Of a DNA stretch of 12,433 bases, positions 1 to 7,612 are shown piece by piece (within the stretch, counting starts at the first letter, position 1; the number at the start of each line of letters is the position of its first letter). Made by a program: the position numbers and the translations under genes. Location of the stretch: the NCBI GenBank assembly GCA_018432645.1, contig JAHDSP010000047.1, forward strand, positions 1 to 12,433, given 5' to 3'. Below the pieces are notes generated by a model that saw only the letters and a list, made by a program, of their open reading frames with translations, made no database searches and was not told the DNA's origin. The DNA is from Bacteroidales bacterium (GTDB taxonomy: Bacteria; Bacteroidota; Bacteroidia; Bacteroidales; DTU049).

Positions 1-2
1 CA

Positions 3-1583
3 CCAGGAGCAGGCTGGGTAGCTACTACAGGTGTAGATTTTACAAATCCGTGTGGTCCTGGGCCTGATGCTATTTATATGTGGATGGGTAATAATGTACC
101 TATTCCTAGAACTTTAACAACAGTGCCATTTTCAGTAAGTAGTGATTGTGAAATTACATTCTGGCTAAGATTTGAAGTACAACATGGTGGTGGTGGTACT
201 ACTTGTGAAGGTCCTGATTTAGCTGGTGAAGGGATATCATTACAATATTCTATAGATGGTGGGACAACATGGACAGATATTGCATATTTCAGACCTGATG
301 GAGTTATTTGCCCTTCATATCCTAATACTACTGGATTTGTAACAGTAGGTAATGGACAATCTACTCCTTTCACTACTTGGGCTCAATATAATTTTCCAGT
401 ACCTCCTGGAGCAGCTTCACCTAATACTATGTTCAGATTTAGACAACATGTTTATTCAAATTTGGATTTCGATCACTGGGGTTTAGATATGGTAAATATT
501 GTTTGCCCAGATAGCACTAGCTATGGGCAAGTAGCTGGTCAAGATGGGTTCGGTCCACACACTGTTTATCCTACTCAAACAACAACATATTATGGCATTG
601 TTAGTGATACACTTCATGGCAATAGCGCCACAGATTCTATAACTATTACAGTAATACCTCAGCCCGAGATTGATCTAGGTCCTGACACCGCTGCTTGCGA
701 TGGTGAGATAATCACTTTATCTCCTGGACAAGGGTACGATGAATATCATTGGAGCACTGGTTATACTAATGCTGATTTGCTATTAGAAATGTCTGGAGTT
801 TATTCTGTTACAGTTACTAATTCTTATGATGATGTTTCTTGCTTCGACAGTGATACTATTACGGTTGTCTTTGTACCAAATGTAAATATAGATTTAGGTC
901 AAGATACCTGCTCACAAGAAATGATGATTTTAGATGCTACTCAACCATATCCTAATATATCCTACCTCTGGTCTACTGGGAGCAAAAATCCAATTTTACA
1001 AATCCCTAATTCTGGTACTTATTGGGTGAGTGCCATAGATTCTACATATCATATTTGTGGTGATGCAGATACCATAAATGTGAGAATTATTCCCGATGCT
1101 GTAGTTTCTCTTCCTAGCATGATTACTATGTGTAGCCATGAATCTTACATTCTTTCAGCTTCTCAACCTAATAATAATATTTACGAATTTATATGGTCTA
1201 ATGGCAGCACTGAACCAGTATATGTAATAAATACACCTGATGCGGGTATTTATGATATTAGCGTAAAAGTTATTGGCTGCGACACTGTTTATGGCTCCAC
1301 TAATGTAATAGTCGAAAATTGCGAAGTCATTATTCCCAATATTATTACACCGAATGGAGATGGTATAAATGATAAATTTTATATTACTAATGTAGAATTT
1401 TATCCTAATAGTGAAATTAAAATCTATAATCGCTGGGGAAAATTGATTTATGAAAATAGCAATTATCAAGGAGATTGGGATGCAAATAATTATAGTGACG
1501 GCACTTATTATTATATCTTTAAATTAAATTATGGTAAGGGCAAAATCAAAGAATATAATGGTACTATTTCTATTATAAAATGA
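3..1583 (+). CDS. T9SS-exported multidomain surface protein, 5' end missing
   Basis: The reading frame is open from the left edge through to a TGA stop, so the gene begins outside the window; the ATG at 78 is internal, because the frame upstream of it encodes in-phase residues such as GWVATTGVDF. About 526 residues are visible. The first ~155 (to about nt 530) resemble a reelin-type repeat: a YSIDGGTTW motif and a closing DHWGLDMVNI. Three Ig/PKD-like modules follow (about nt 666-880, 886-1090 and 1091-1310), the first two opening with IDLGPDT or IDLGQDT and all carrying a W-S-T/N-G motif. The last 85 residues (nt 1326-1580) match the gliding-motility-associated C-terminal domain, with the ITPNGDGINDKF and YNRWGKLIYE signatures. 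In Bacteroidota this domain is a type B signal for export across the outer membrane by the T9SS. The likely role is a surface adhesin or secreted matrix protein; the specific ligand is unknown. A protease or other enzymatic domain could lie upstream, outside the window. Confidence 0.88.
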   Translation, partial: PGAGWVATTGVDFTNPCGPGPDAIYMWMGNNVPIPRTLTTVPFSVSSDCEITFWLRFEVQHGGGGTTCEGPDLAGEGISLQYSIDGGTTWTDIAYFRPDGVICPSYPNTTGFVTVGNGQSTPFTTWAQYNFPVPPGAASPNTMFRFRQHVYSNLDFDHWGLDMVNIVCPDSTSYGQVAGQDGFGPHTVYPTQTTTYYGIVSDTLHGNSATDSITITVIPQPEIDLGPDTAACDGEIITLSPGQGYDEYHWSTGYTNADLLLEMSGVYSVTVTNSYDDVSCFDSDTITVVFVPNVNIDLGQDTCSQEMMILDATQPYPNISYLWSTGSKNPILQIPNSGTYWVSAIDSTYHICGDADTINVRIIPDAVVSLPSMITMCSHESYILSASQPNNNIYEFIWSNGSTEPVYVINTPDAGIYDISVKVIGCDTVYGSTNVIVENCEVIIPNIITPNGDGINDKFYITNVEFYPNSEIKIYNRWGKLIYENSNYQGDWDANNYSDGTYYYIFKLNYGKGKIKEYNGTISIIK

Positions 1584-1637
1584 AATTGTGTTGATATAAT
1601 AAAAATCTGGTTCTATAACGTTTTGTATGGGTAAAGA

Positions 1638-1675
1638 TTAAAAAATAATAATTTTATAAAAATGTATTTTTTTAA
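1638..1675 (+). terminator. Possible A/T-only terminator hairpin after the secreted-protein gene
   Basis: TTAAAAAATA (1638-1647) can pair with TATTTTTTTAA (1665-1675) apart from one extra T, about 55 nt past the stop codon. The stem is entirely A/U and contains the T-run within its right arm, so it is weak. Similar stems arise by chance in DNA this AT-rich. Confidence 0.22.
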
Positions 1676-1692
1676 TATTGTACTGTTAAATA

Positions 1693-1947
1693 TTAACCAC
1701 AAAGTTCTCAAAGAAGGCACAAAGGACACAGAGAAAATTGTCTGAACCATGATTTTTGGGATTAAAGGATTTTGGGATTAAATTTATAATTTGTGCTTAT
1801 TTGTGTGCATTTATGGATTAATTTATAACTAATATTATACTAAACTCCCTATCCCATCACTTATCACTTATCACCTATTACCTATCTCCTCGTCTCCCAG
1901 TCACCCCGTCTACCTTCACTCTCATTTGTGTGCATTTGTGGACTAAT
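1693..1947. repeat. Cluster of degenerate intergenic repeats
   Basis: This part of the 655-bp convergent gap (1584-2238) holds no gene I can support. It contains several phrases unlike ordinary spacer DNA. At 1693-1740 is an ACCACAAAG...GCACAAAGGACACAGAGAAA block. At 1754-1766 and 1770-1782 is an exact direct repeat TTTTGGGATTAAA. At 1799-1822 and 1924-1947 are two copies of a 24-bp phrase (ATTTGTGTGCATTT...) matching at 22 of 24 positions. Between these copies, 1845-1923 is almost G-free and pyrimidine-rich with short TTATCAC/TCACCTAT repeats. From memory, such phrases recur in intergenic regions of many environmental Bacteroidota and cyanobacterial genomes, sometimes near GxxExxY-family genes; no such gene is visible here. 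The internal repetition is directly visible; the family link is inference. Confidence 0.6.
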
Positions 1948-1986
1948 AACAAAAATTGGACAATTAAATAATTTATCTACAATAAA

Positions 1987-2167
1987 TGTTTAAATTAGGT
2001 AATGATATATTAAACGAAAAAAATATTAATTAATTCTTCTCAAATTATACCATATAAAGAAAATTAATAAAAATTAAAATTTAGAAAATATTTTTATAAA
2101 ATATTTATTAACAATGATTTTAAGCATTATAAAATAGTTAATTAAATATCATTACTTAATTTAAACA
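1987..2167. repeat. 181-bp element bounded by 22-bp inverted repeats (MITE-like)
   Basis: The 22 bases at 1987-2008 are the reverse complement of 2146-2167 at 21 of 22 positions (one C/T difference). The 137 bp between them are very AT-rich and non-coding. The octamer AATAAATG occurs at 1981-1988 and again at 2171-2178, overlapping or adjoining the ends, which could be remnants of a target-site duplication or chance. The structure fits a small non-autonomous element or a long imperfect hairpin in the transcript. The inverted repeat is a direct observation; mobility is inferred. Confidence 0.45.
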
Positions 2168-2238
2168 GATAATAAATGAAATTATGAAAACCTCATTTCT
2201 CCCCATGTATGAGTTATTGAATTGCCATTAATCTAATC

Positions 2239-2925
2239 TCATTCAATTATCTCGTCTTGATTATCTAATTCGCTTGGCATAACTACAGCCCCTGGTTGAG
2301 AAAACACTTTTTTGTAAAAAAATATCATTATTAAAACACCAGTAGTTATACAGGCATCTGCAATGTTAAAAATTGGTTGAAAAAAAATAAAATGTTTACC
2401 GCCCCATATGGGTAACCATTCTGGCAGAGTTGTATTAATAATTGGAAAATAAAGCATATCTACAACTCTTCCTTGCATGAAAGGAGCATAGCCTTGACCA
2501 AAAGGCACAAAATGAGCAGGTTGGTTATCGAAGCCAAAAACACCACTTTCGCTAAATATCAAGCCATAAAACATACTATCAATAATATTACCTACAGCAC
2601 CAGCAAATATAAATGCTAATGAATAATAGAATAATTTATGATGGCTTTTATTAAAACTTTTAATTATATACCACAAAATTACAGCTGCAGCAACAATACG
2701 AAAAATTGTTAAAATATATTTGCCAATAACTCCGCCCCATTGCATTCCATAAGCCATTCCCGCATTTTCTACAAAATACAAACAAAACCAATTTCCAATC
2801 AAACAAATTTTTTCCCCTAACAAAAAATTTGTTTTAATATAAATTTTTAATATTTGATCGATAAGTAATAAAATAATTATAAAGATAGTTAACTTAAGCT
2901 TTAATGATTTTTTATTATCATTCAT
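2239..2925 (-). CDS. lspA: Lipoprotein signal peptidase (signal peptidase II)
   Basis: LspA is the inner-membrane aspartyl protease that cuts the signal peptide from prolipoproteins after diacylglyceryl modification of the lipobox cysteine. The protein has 228 residues from the ATG at 2925. A TTG eight codons upstream (2949) also keeps the frame open but is a less likely start. Four hydrophobic segments lie near residues 11-29, 69-90, 100-116 and 190-206. The family motifs are all present: an early DQ at 23, ENAGMAYG from 53, GNIID with catalytic Asp116, and FNIAD with catalytic Asp190. It is longer than the roughly 160-residue proteobacterial enzyme because of an insert between the two aspartates (about residues 120-180), which I recall as usual for Bacteroidota. 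It is the last gene of the ileS-dksA-lspA cluster, 52 nt after the dksA-like stop, and is probably co-transcribed. Confidence 0.95.
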   Translation of the reverse strand: MNDNKKSLKLKLTIFIIILLLIDQILKIYIKTNFLLGEKICLIGNWFCLYFVENAGMAYGMQWGGVIGKYILTIFRIVAAAVILWYIIKSFNKSHHKLFYYSLAFIFAGAVGNIIDSMFYGLIFSESGVFGFDNQPAHFVPFGQGYAPFMQGRVVDMLYFPIINTTLPEWLPIWGGKHFIFFQPIFNIADACITTGVLIMIFFYKKVFSQPGAVVMPSELDNQDEIIE

Positions 2926-2977
2926 AGAGAAAATTTTGTGTAAATACAAAAAATTTTTTTAAAGTATTAACAAAGAA

Positions 2978-3418
2978 TTAATCTTCTAATTCTTCATCAT
3001 TTGAATTTTCTTCTTCATTAACAGGAATTTCTCCTTTTTGCATTTTGAGTTTAGCCTCGATACTGAGAGTAGCATGTGGAACAGCTCTGAGTCTATCTTT
3101 TTCGATGAGCTTACCAGTTACACGACAAATGCCATAGGTTTTATTTTCTATTCTTACTAAAGCTAGTTCAAGATCTCGAACAAATCTTTCTAATCTAGCA
3201 ATTAATCTAGCATTTTCTTCTTTTATCAAATTTTCTTTACCATCATCTTGTAGTCTATAAGTCAAATTAGTATCTACTTCACCGTCGCTATGCATACTTT
3301 CGCGTAAAATCTCTAGATCAGCTTTAGCTTTATCTAATTTTTTTAAAATGATCTGCTTAAACTCTTCTAGCTCTTCATCACTATAACGTGTTTTTTCTTC
3401 TTTATTATCTACTGCCAT
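2978..3418 (-). CDS. DksA/TraR-family transcription regulator without zinc cysteines
   Basis: DksA/TraR proteins insert a coiled coil into the RNA polymerase secondary channel and modulate initiation, often together with ppGpp. The ATG at 3418 gives 146 residues; a TTG two codons upstream is an unlikely alternative. Residues about 15-92 form a charged, helical coiled-coil region with acidic residues near its turn (DGEVDT at 45-50). The C-terminal finger keeps the family frame YGIC...G..I...RLRAVPHA, but of the four zinc-binding cysteine positions only Cys98 remains; the others read Thr101, Ser119 and Ala122. Cysteine loss is common in Bacteroidota members of this family, so the protein is probably functional, with a zinc-free fold. 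The tail is strongly acidic (130-146). The gene starts 15 nt after the ileS stop, which implies one operon. Confidence 0.9.
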   Translation of the reverse strand: MAVDNKEEKTRYSDEELEEFKQIILKKLDKAKADLEILRESMHSDGEVDTNLTYRLQDDGKENLIKEENARLIARLERFVRDLELALVRIENKTYGICRVTGKLIEKDRLRAVPHATLSIEAKLKMQKGEIPVNEEENSNDEELED

Positions 3419-3433
3419 AATCAATAATTTTTA

Positions 3434-6400
3434 TTAAATTTTTTCTATATGTACTAAAACAGGAATTTCATCTTCTACTGTTATAGTATTTATTTCTAAT
3501 CCATTTAAGGAAACATTTTTTAACTCTTCAGCTAAAATTTCATTGCAAACATACGAATAATTTTTCAATATACTATTATTCACAAAATCATCATCCGAAT
3601 TAAACATAACTTTGATTTTATCAGTTACATCAAAATTTTTTTCTTTTCTTAAATTTTGAATTCTATTAACAAAATCTCTAGCTATACCTTCCTGTCGTAG
3701 CTCATCATTAATAGTAATATCTAGTGCCACAGTGAAATTATTTTCATGAGAAACAAGCCACCCTGGTATATCCTCTGTGATAATCTCTATCTCTTCTAAT
3801 AATATTTCTAAATCGCCCTCTGAAGTTTTGATAGTAGCTTTTTTATTTTTTTCTATTTCATTAATCTGAGGACTATCCCAGCTTTGAATAATATTAGAAA
3901 TTTCTTTCATCATTTTACCATATTTAGGACCTAACAATTTAAAATTAGGTTTAGCCTTTTTCACTAAAAAATCGTTTTGTAAACTTATAAATTCTAACTC
4001 TTTAACATTAGTTTCATGTAAAATGAGAGACTTCACTAAATCTAATTGCTTGATAGTATAATCATCAGCAGGAATGATAGCTTTGGATAATGGCTGTCTA
4101 ACTCTAATTTTTGCTTTTTTCCTCAGAGATAATATCATAGAGCTAAGATCCTGAGCCCATTCCATTCTCTCCTCTAATTGTTTATCGACGAGTGATACAT
4201 CATAATGAGGAAAATCTAATAGATGAACACTCACTTTAGATTTTTTATTAGTAACAGAATTTAAATCTTTAAAAAGTCTATCAGCATAGAAAGGTGCAAT
4301 AGGTGATAGCAAAATAGCTATAGTTTCTAAACAATTATATAATGTTTGATAAGCAGAAATTTTGTCTTGAGAGTATTCACCTTTCCAAAATCTACGACGC
4401 GAAAGACGTACATACCAATTGCTTAAGTAATTAACAGTAAATTGCTCAATTAATCTACCTGCTTTTGTTGGTTCATAATCTTCATAAGCATCTTCTACAT
4501 TTTTAATCAAAGTATTAAGTTCAGATAATATCCATTTATCTAGTTCTAATCTACCATTAATAGGTATTTCTGCTTCAGAGTATGTAAATCCATCAATATT
4601 AGCATACAATGCAAAAAATGAATATGTATTATATAAAGTACCAAAAAACCTTCTAACAACTTCGCTAACGCCTTCAATATCAAACTTTAGACTATCCCAC
4701 GGTTGAGAATTAGTAATAATATAAAAACGTAAAGCATCTGCTCCATAATTATTAATAACTTCAAAAGGATCTACAACATTGCCAAGACGTTTAGACATTT
4801 TAGAGCCATTTTTATCAAGGACTAATCCATTAGCAATTACATTTTTATAAGCTACACTATCAAAAAGCATAGTAGCTAAAGCATGTAAAGTATAAAACCA
4901 CCCACGAGTTTGATCTACTCCCTCAGCTATGAAATCTGCGGGGAAATTATTTTTAAAATTATCCTTATTTTCAAAAGGATAATGCAACTGAGCATATGGC
5001 ATAGAGCCACTATCAAACCAAACATCTATAACATCAGGTTCACGATACATAGGTTTACCAGATGGTGAAACTAAAACTATTTCATCTACAAAGGGACGAT
5101 GCAAATCAATTTTACTATAATTAACCTCAGAATTATCACCAGGAATAAAGTCTTTAAAAGGATTTTCTTTCATAAATCCATTAGCTATACTTTTATCTAT
5201 CTCTTTTTTAAATTCTTCAATAGATCCGACACAAATTTCTTCAGATTTATCGATAGTTCTCCAAATAGGTAATGGAGTTCCCCAGAAACGGGAACGACTG
5301 AGATTCCAGTCTACCATATTTTCTAACCAATTGCCAAAACGACCACTTCCCGTAAATTCTGGTTTCCAATTAATAGTTTTATTCAGTTCAATCATTTTAT
5401 CTTTGAGAGCAGTAGTCCTAATAAACCAAGAATCTAATGGATAATAAATAATCGGTTTATCAGTACGCCAGCAATGTGGATAGCTATGTTCATATTTTTC
5501 TGTTGAGAAAGCTTTATTTTCTCGTTTTAGTTTAGTAATTATTTCTATATCTACGTTAAGTTCTTTTTCTTTTTCTGGAGAATAGTCAGGATAATATTCT
5601 GGTTTTACAAATTTACCAGCAAATTCACCCATTTCATCAGTGAATTTACCTTGTTTATCTACTAATGTTAATGCGCCAATATTATAAATTTTATCCATTC
5701 TGAAATCATCAGCGCCGAAACTAGGAGCTATATGCACTATACCTGTACCCTCATCAGTAGAAACGAAATCGCCAATAATCACTCTAAAAGGATCGCCTCT
5801 ATCTGGTTTAGCATAAGGTAATAATTGTTCATATCTAATATTAGCTAATTTATCACCTTTAATAGTTCTTATGACTTTATAAGGGATAATATTTTTAGCT
5901 TGATCGAAAGCCTCGAAAGGTAGATTTTCATGTTCTAGATTAAACCATCTATTGAGTACATTTTTAGCTAAAATAACTGTTTCTTCGATGCCAGTATACT
6001 TATTAATAGTAGCTACCACTACATAATCAATATCCTCACCCACAGCTAATGCAGTATTAGAAGGTAATGTCCACGGAGTAGTAGTCCAAGCTAATAAATA
6101 AACATCCCCATCAGCACCATCAAAAAGGAATTCTGAAGTTTTGTTTTTTATAACTTTAAATTGAGCAACAACACTATTATCCTTAACTAAGCAATAACAA
6201 CCTGGCTGATTAAGTTCATGAGAACTCAACCCTGTACCAGCAGCTGGAGAGTATGGTTGAATAGTAAAGCCTTTATACAATAAACCTTTTTGATAAAGTT
6301 GCTTTAAAAGATACCAAAGTGTTTCTATATATTTATTATCAAAAGTGATGTAAGGATGATCTAAATCTATCCAATAGCCCATTATTTGAGTAAGTTCTTC

Positions 6401-6796
6401 CCACTTATCTTTATACTTCATCACTTCAGTTCTACATTGTTTATTAAAATCAGCAATACTGATTTTTTTACCAATATCTTCTTTATTTATACCCAGTTTA
6501 GATTCTACAGCTAGCTCTACAGGTAAGCCATGAGTATCCCAACCAGCTTTTCTATGAACTTGATAGCCTTTTAATGTTTTGTATCGACAAAACAGATCTT
6601 TTATAGTTCTAGACATCACATGATGAATACCAGGTAATCCATTAGCACTAGGAGGACCTTCATAAAAGATAAATCGTGGATGTCCATTCCTATTTTCTAT
6701 ACTTTTATTAAACAAATCATTTTCTTGCCAAAAATTTAATTCTTCTTTAGCTATCGTTGGTAGGTCTAGTGTCTTATACTCTCTATATTTTTTCAT
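3434..6796 (-). CDS. ileS: Isoleucyl-tRNA synthetase, type 2-like, with swapped HIGH motif (GIHH)
   Basis: This class I aminoacyl-tRNA synthetase charges tRNA-Ile and hydrolyses mischarged Val-tRNA. The protein is 1120 residues and complete. The Rossmann core carries the first signature as GLPGIHH (GIHH at 56-59) and the second as KMSKR at 666-670. The CP1 editing domain spans roughly 185-410, with TTTPWTLPSN at 238-247 and GTGIVHIAPSFGADDF at 350-365 containing the conserved editing aspartate. A WFDSGS motif precedes the second half of the catalytic core. The anticodon-binding helical domain and a C-terminal extension without an obvious Cys4 zinc knuckle follow. Overall form, KMSKR and tail resemble eukaryote-like type 2 IleRS. 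The canonical motif is HxGH; here the first and third positions are exchanged to GxHH, a form reported in mupirocin hyper-resistant IleRS2. It heads the ileS-dksA-lspA operon. The ATG at 6796 is preceded by a -7 box 18 nt upstream. Confidence 0.97.
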   Translation of the reverse strand: MKKYREYKTLDLPTIAKEELNFWQENDLFNKSIENRNGHPRFIFYEGPPSANGLPGIHHVMSRTIKDLFCRYKTLKGYQVHRKAGWDTHGLPVELAVESKLGINKEDIGKKISIADFNKQCRTEVMKYKDKWEELTQIMGYWIDLDHPYITFDNKYIETLWYLLKQLYQKGLLYKGFTIQPYSPAAGTGLSSHELNQPGCYCLVKDNSVVAQFKVIKNKTSEFLFDGADGDVYLLAWTTTPWTLPSNTALAVGEDIDYVVVATINKYTGIEETVILAKNVLNRWFNLEHENLPFEAFDQAKNIIPYKVIRTIKGDKLANIRYEQLLPYAKPDRGDPFRVIIGDFVSTDEGTGIVHIAPSFGADDFRMDKIYNIGALTLVDKQGKFTDEMGEFAGKFVKPEYYPDYSPEKEKELNVDIEIITKLKRENKAFSTEKYEHSYPHCWRTDKPIIYYPLDSWFIRTTALKDKMIELNKTINWKPEFTGSGRFGNWLENMVDWNLSRSRFWGTPLPIWRTIDKSEEICVGSIEEFKKEIDKSIANGFMKENPFKDFIPGDNSEVNYSKIDLHRPFVDEIVLVSPSGKPMYREPDVIDVWFDSGSMPYAQLHYPFENKDNFKNNFPADFIAEGVDQTRGWFYTLHALATMLFDSVAYKNVIANGLVLDKNGSKMSKRLGNVVDPFEVINNYGADALRFYIITNSQPWDSLKFDIEGVSEVVRRFFGTLYNTYSFFALYANIDGFTYSEAEIPINGRLELDKWILSELNTLIKNVEDAYEDYEPTKAGRLIEQFTVNYLSNWYVRLSRRRFWKGEYSQDKISAYQTLYNCLETIAILLSPIAPFYADRLFKDLNSVTNKKSKVSVHLLDFPHYDVSLVDKQLEERMEWAQDLSSMILSLRKKAKIRVRQPLSKAIIPADDYTIKQLDLVKSLILHETNVKELEFISLQNDFLVKKAKPNFKLLGPKYGKMMKEISNIIQSWDSPQINEIEKNKKATIKTSEGDLEILLEEIEIITEDIPGWLVSHENNFTVALDITINDELRQEGIARDFVNRIQNLRKEKNFDVTDKIKVMFNSDDDFVNNSILKNYSYVCNEILAEELKNVSLNGLEINTITVEDEIPVLVHIEKI

Positions 6797-6806
6797 AAAA
6801 TATAAT

Positions 6807-6822
6807 TAATTTTGCAAAATTA
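6807..6822. promoter_or_regulatory. 16-bp perfect palindrome carrying a Bacteroidota -7 box on each strand
   Basis: TAATTTTGCAAAATTA lies in the 76-bp gap between the divergent ileS and RNase H genes. Each half is TAATTTTG, matching the Bacteroidota -7 consensus TAnnTTTG. On the minus strand the box (6822-6815) ends 18 nt before the ileS ATG, a good position. On the plus strand the box (6807-6814) is 58 nt before the RNase H ATG, which would give a longer leader. No clear -33 TTTG is seen at the expected spacing on either strand, so promoter activity is inferred from the -7 element only. It could instead be an operator. Confidence 0.5.
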
Positions 6823-6872
6823 CAATAAAAATTGAAAATATTTAATATAGTATTTGAAATATCACTAGCATA

Positions 6873-7490
6873 ATGTCAAAAAATAAATTTTATGTAGTAT
6901 GGATAGGTAGAGAACAAGGAATATTTGATAGTTGGGAAGAATGCAAAAAACAAATAGATGGATTTGCGGGAGCTAAATATAAAGGCTTCACTACATATGA
7001 ACAAGCTAAACTAGCATATCAATCTTCTCCACCTAATACAAATGTTGTAAATCCAATTCTCGAAAAAATACAAAATAATTTTCCACAAAATAGTATAGCA
7101 GTAGATGCAGCAGTAAATATGAAAAATGGTATAATGGAATATAGAGGAATACATTTATCCTCTATGCAAATAATATTTCATGTAGGGCCATTGGATTATG
7201 GATTAAAAAGTAATAATATTGCTGAATTCCTAGCAATAGTTCATGGATTGCAATGGTTATGGCAATATAATATTAATGCACCAGTATATTCTGATTCATT
7301 TACAGCTATCACATGGGTGAAAAACAAAAAGATAAATTCAAAAGCACTAGAGAATAATCCAGTTCCACAAATAAAAGAGAGAATAGAAACAGCATTAAAA
7401 TGGCTAAAAGAACATCCCGAACATGCTGAAGTGAGAAAATGGAATACACAAGAATGGGGAGAGATACCAGCAGATTTCAATAGAAAATAA
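6873..7490 (+). CDS. rnhA: Viroplasmin-domain ribonuclease HI
   Basis: RNase HI cuts the RNA strand of RNA-DNA hybrids, removing R-loops and primers in the cytoplasm. The 205-residue protein begins with a caulimovirus viroplasmin-like domain (about residues 4-50: KFYVVWIGREQGIF, W21, GFAGAKYKGF), a module thought to bind nucleic-acid duplexes. A short linker leads to an RNase H fold (74-205). The four acidic catalytic positions are Asp78 (VDAAV), Glu118 (NNIAEFLAI), Asp141 (YSDSFTAI) and Asp201 in the final PADFNRK. The RNase H part is the compact version usual in Bacteroidota. It stands alone, divergent from ileS and convergent with the downstream propeller gene. There is no Shine-Dalgarno sequence before the ATG, as expected for the phylum. 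Confidence 0.92.
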   Translation: MSKNKFYVVWIGREQGIFDSWEECKKQIDGFAGAKYKGFTTYEQAKLAYQSSPPNTNVVNPILEKIQNNFPQNSIAVDAAVNMKNGIMEYRGIHLSSMQIIFHVGPLDYGLKSNNIAEFLAIVHGLQWLWQYNINAPVYSDSFTAITWVKNKKINSKALENNPVPQIKERIETALKWLKEHPEHAEVRKWNTQEWGEIPADFNRK

Positions 7491-7531
7491 AATAATTAGA
7501 CAATTTCTAAAAGTTTTTTTGTAGAATTATT
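7491..7531. terminator. Possible weak terminator between convergent genes
   Basis: AATAATT (7491-7497), directly after the RNase H stop, is complementary to AATTATT (7525-7531). Inside, TCTA and TAGA with flanking A/T runs can extend the pairing imperfectly. The 122-bp gap separates two converging genes, so a bidirectional terminator is plausible. The stem is A/U-rich and the evidence is weak. Confidence 0.28.
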
Positions 7532-7612
7532 TTATATACCCAACAATTCAATATATATTATAGATAAAACATAGTAAAATGTAGATAAAATTAAGTTTTT
7601 GACTTTAAAATA

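Noticed and set aside
74..373. Antisense open frame inside the first gene
   Set aside because: It overlaps a reading frame with clear domain similarity and its translation shows no recognisable motif.
1155..1469. Antisense open frame opposite the type B sorting domain
   Set aside because: Isoleucine/asparagine-rich low-complexity translation that mirrors the AT-rich sense codons; no sign of a real protein.
1584..2238. Possible gene remnant (such as GxxExxY) in the convergent gap
   Set aside because: I looked for a coding pattern on both strands and saw only short frames broken by stops, with no family motif.
2926..2949. TTG start extending LspA by eight residues
   Set aside because: An ATG at 2925 directly precedes the polar N-terminal stretch and first membrane segment; the extension is not needed.
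7241..7480. Antisense open frame opposite the RNase H domain
   Set aside because: The sense strand carries the conserved catalytic residues; the antisense product has no recognisable feature.
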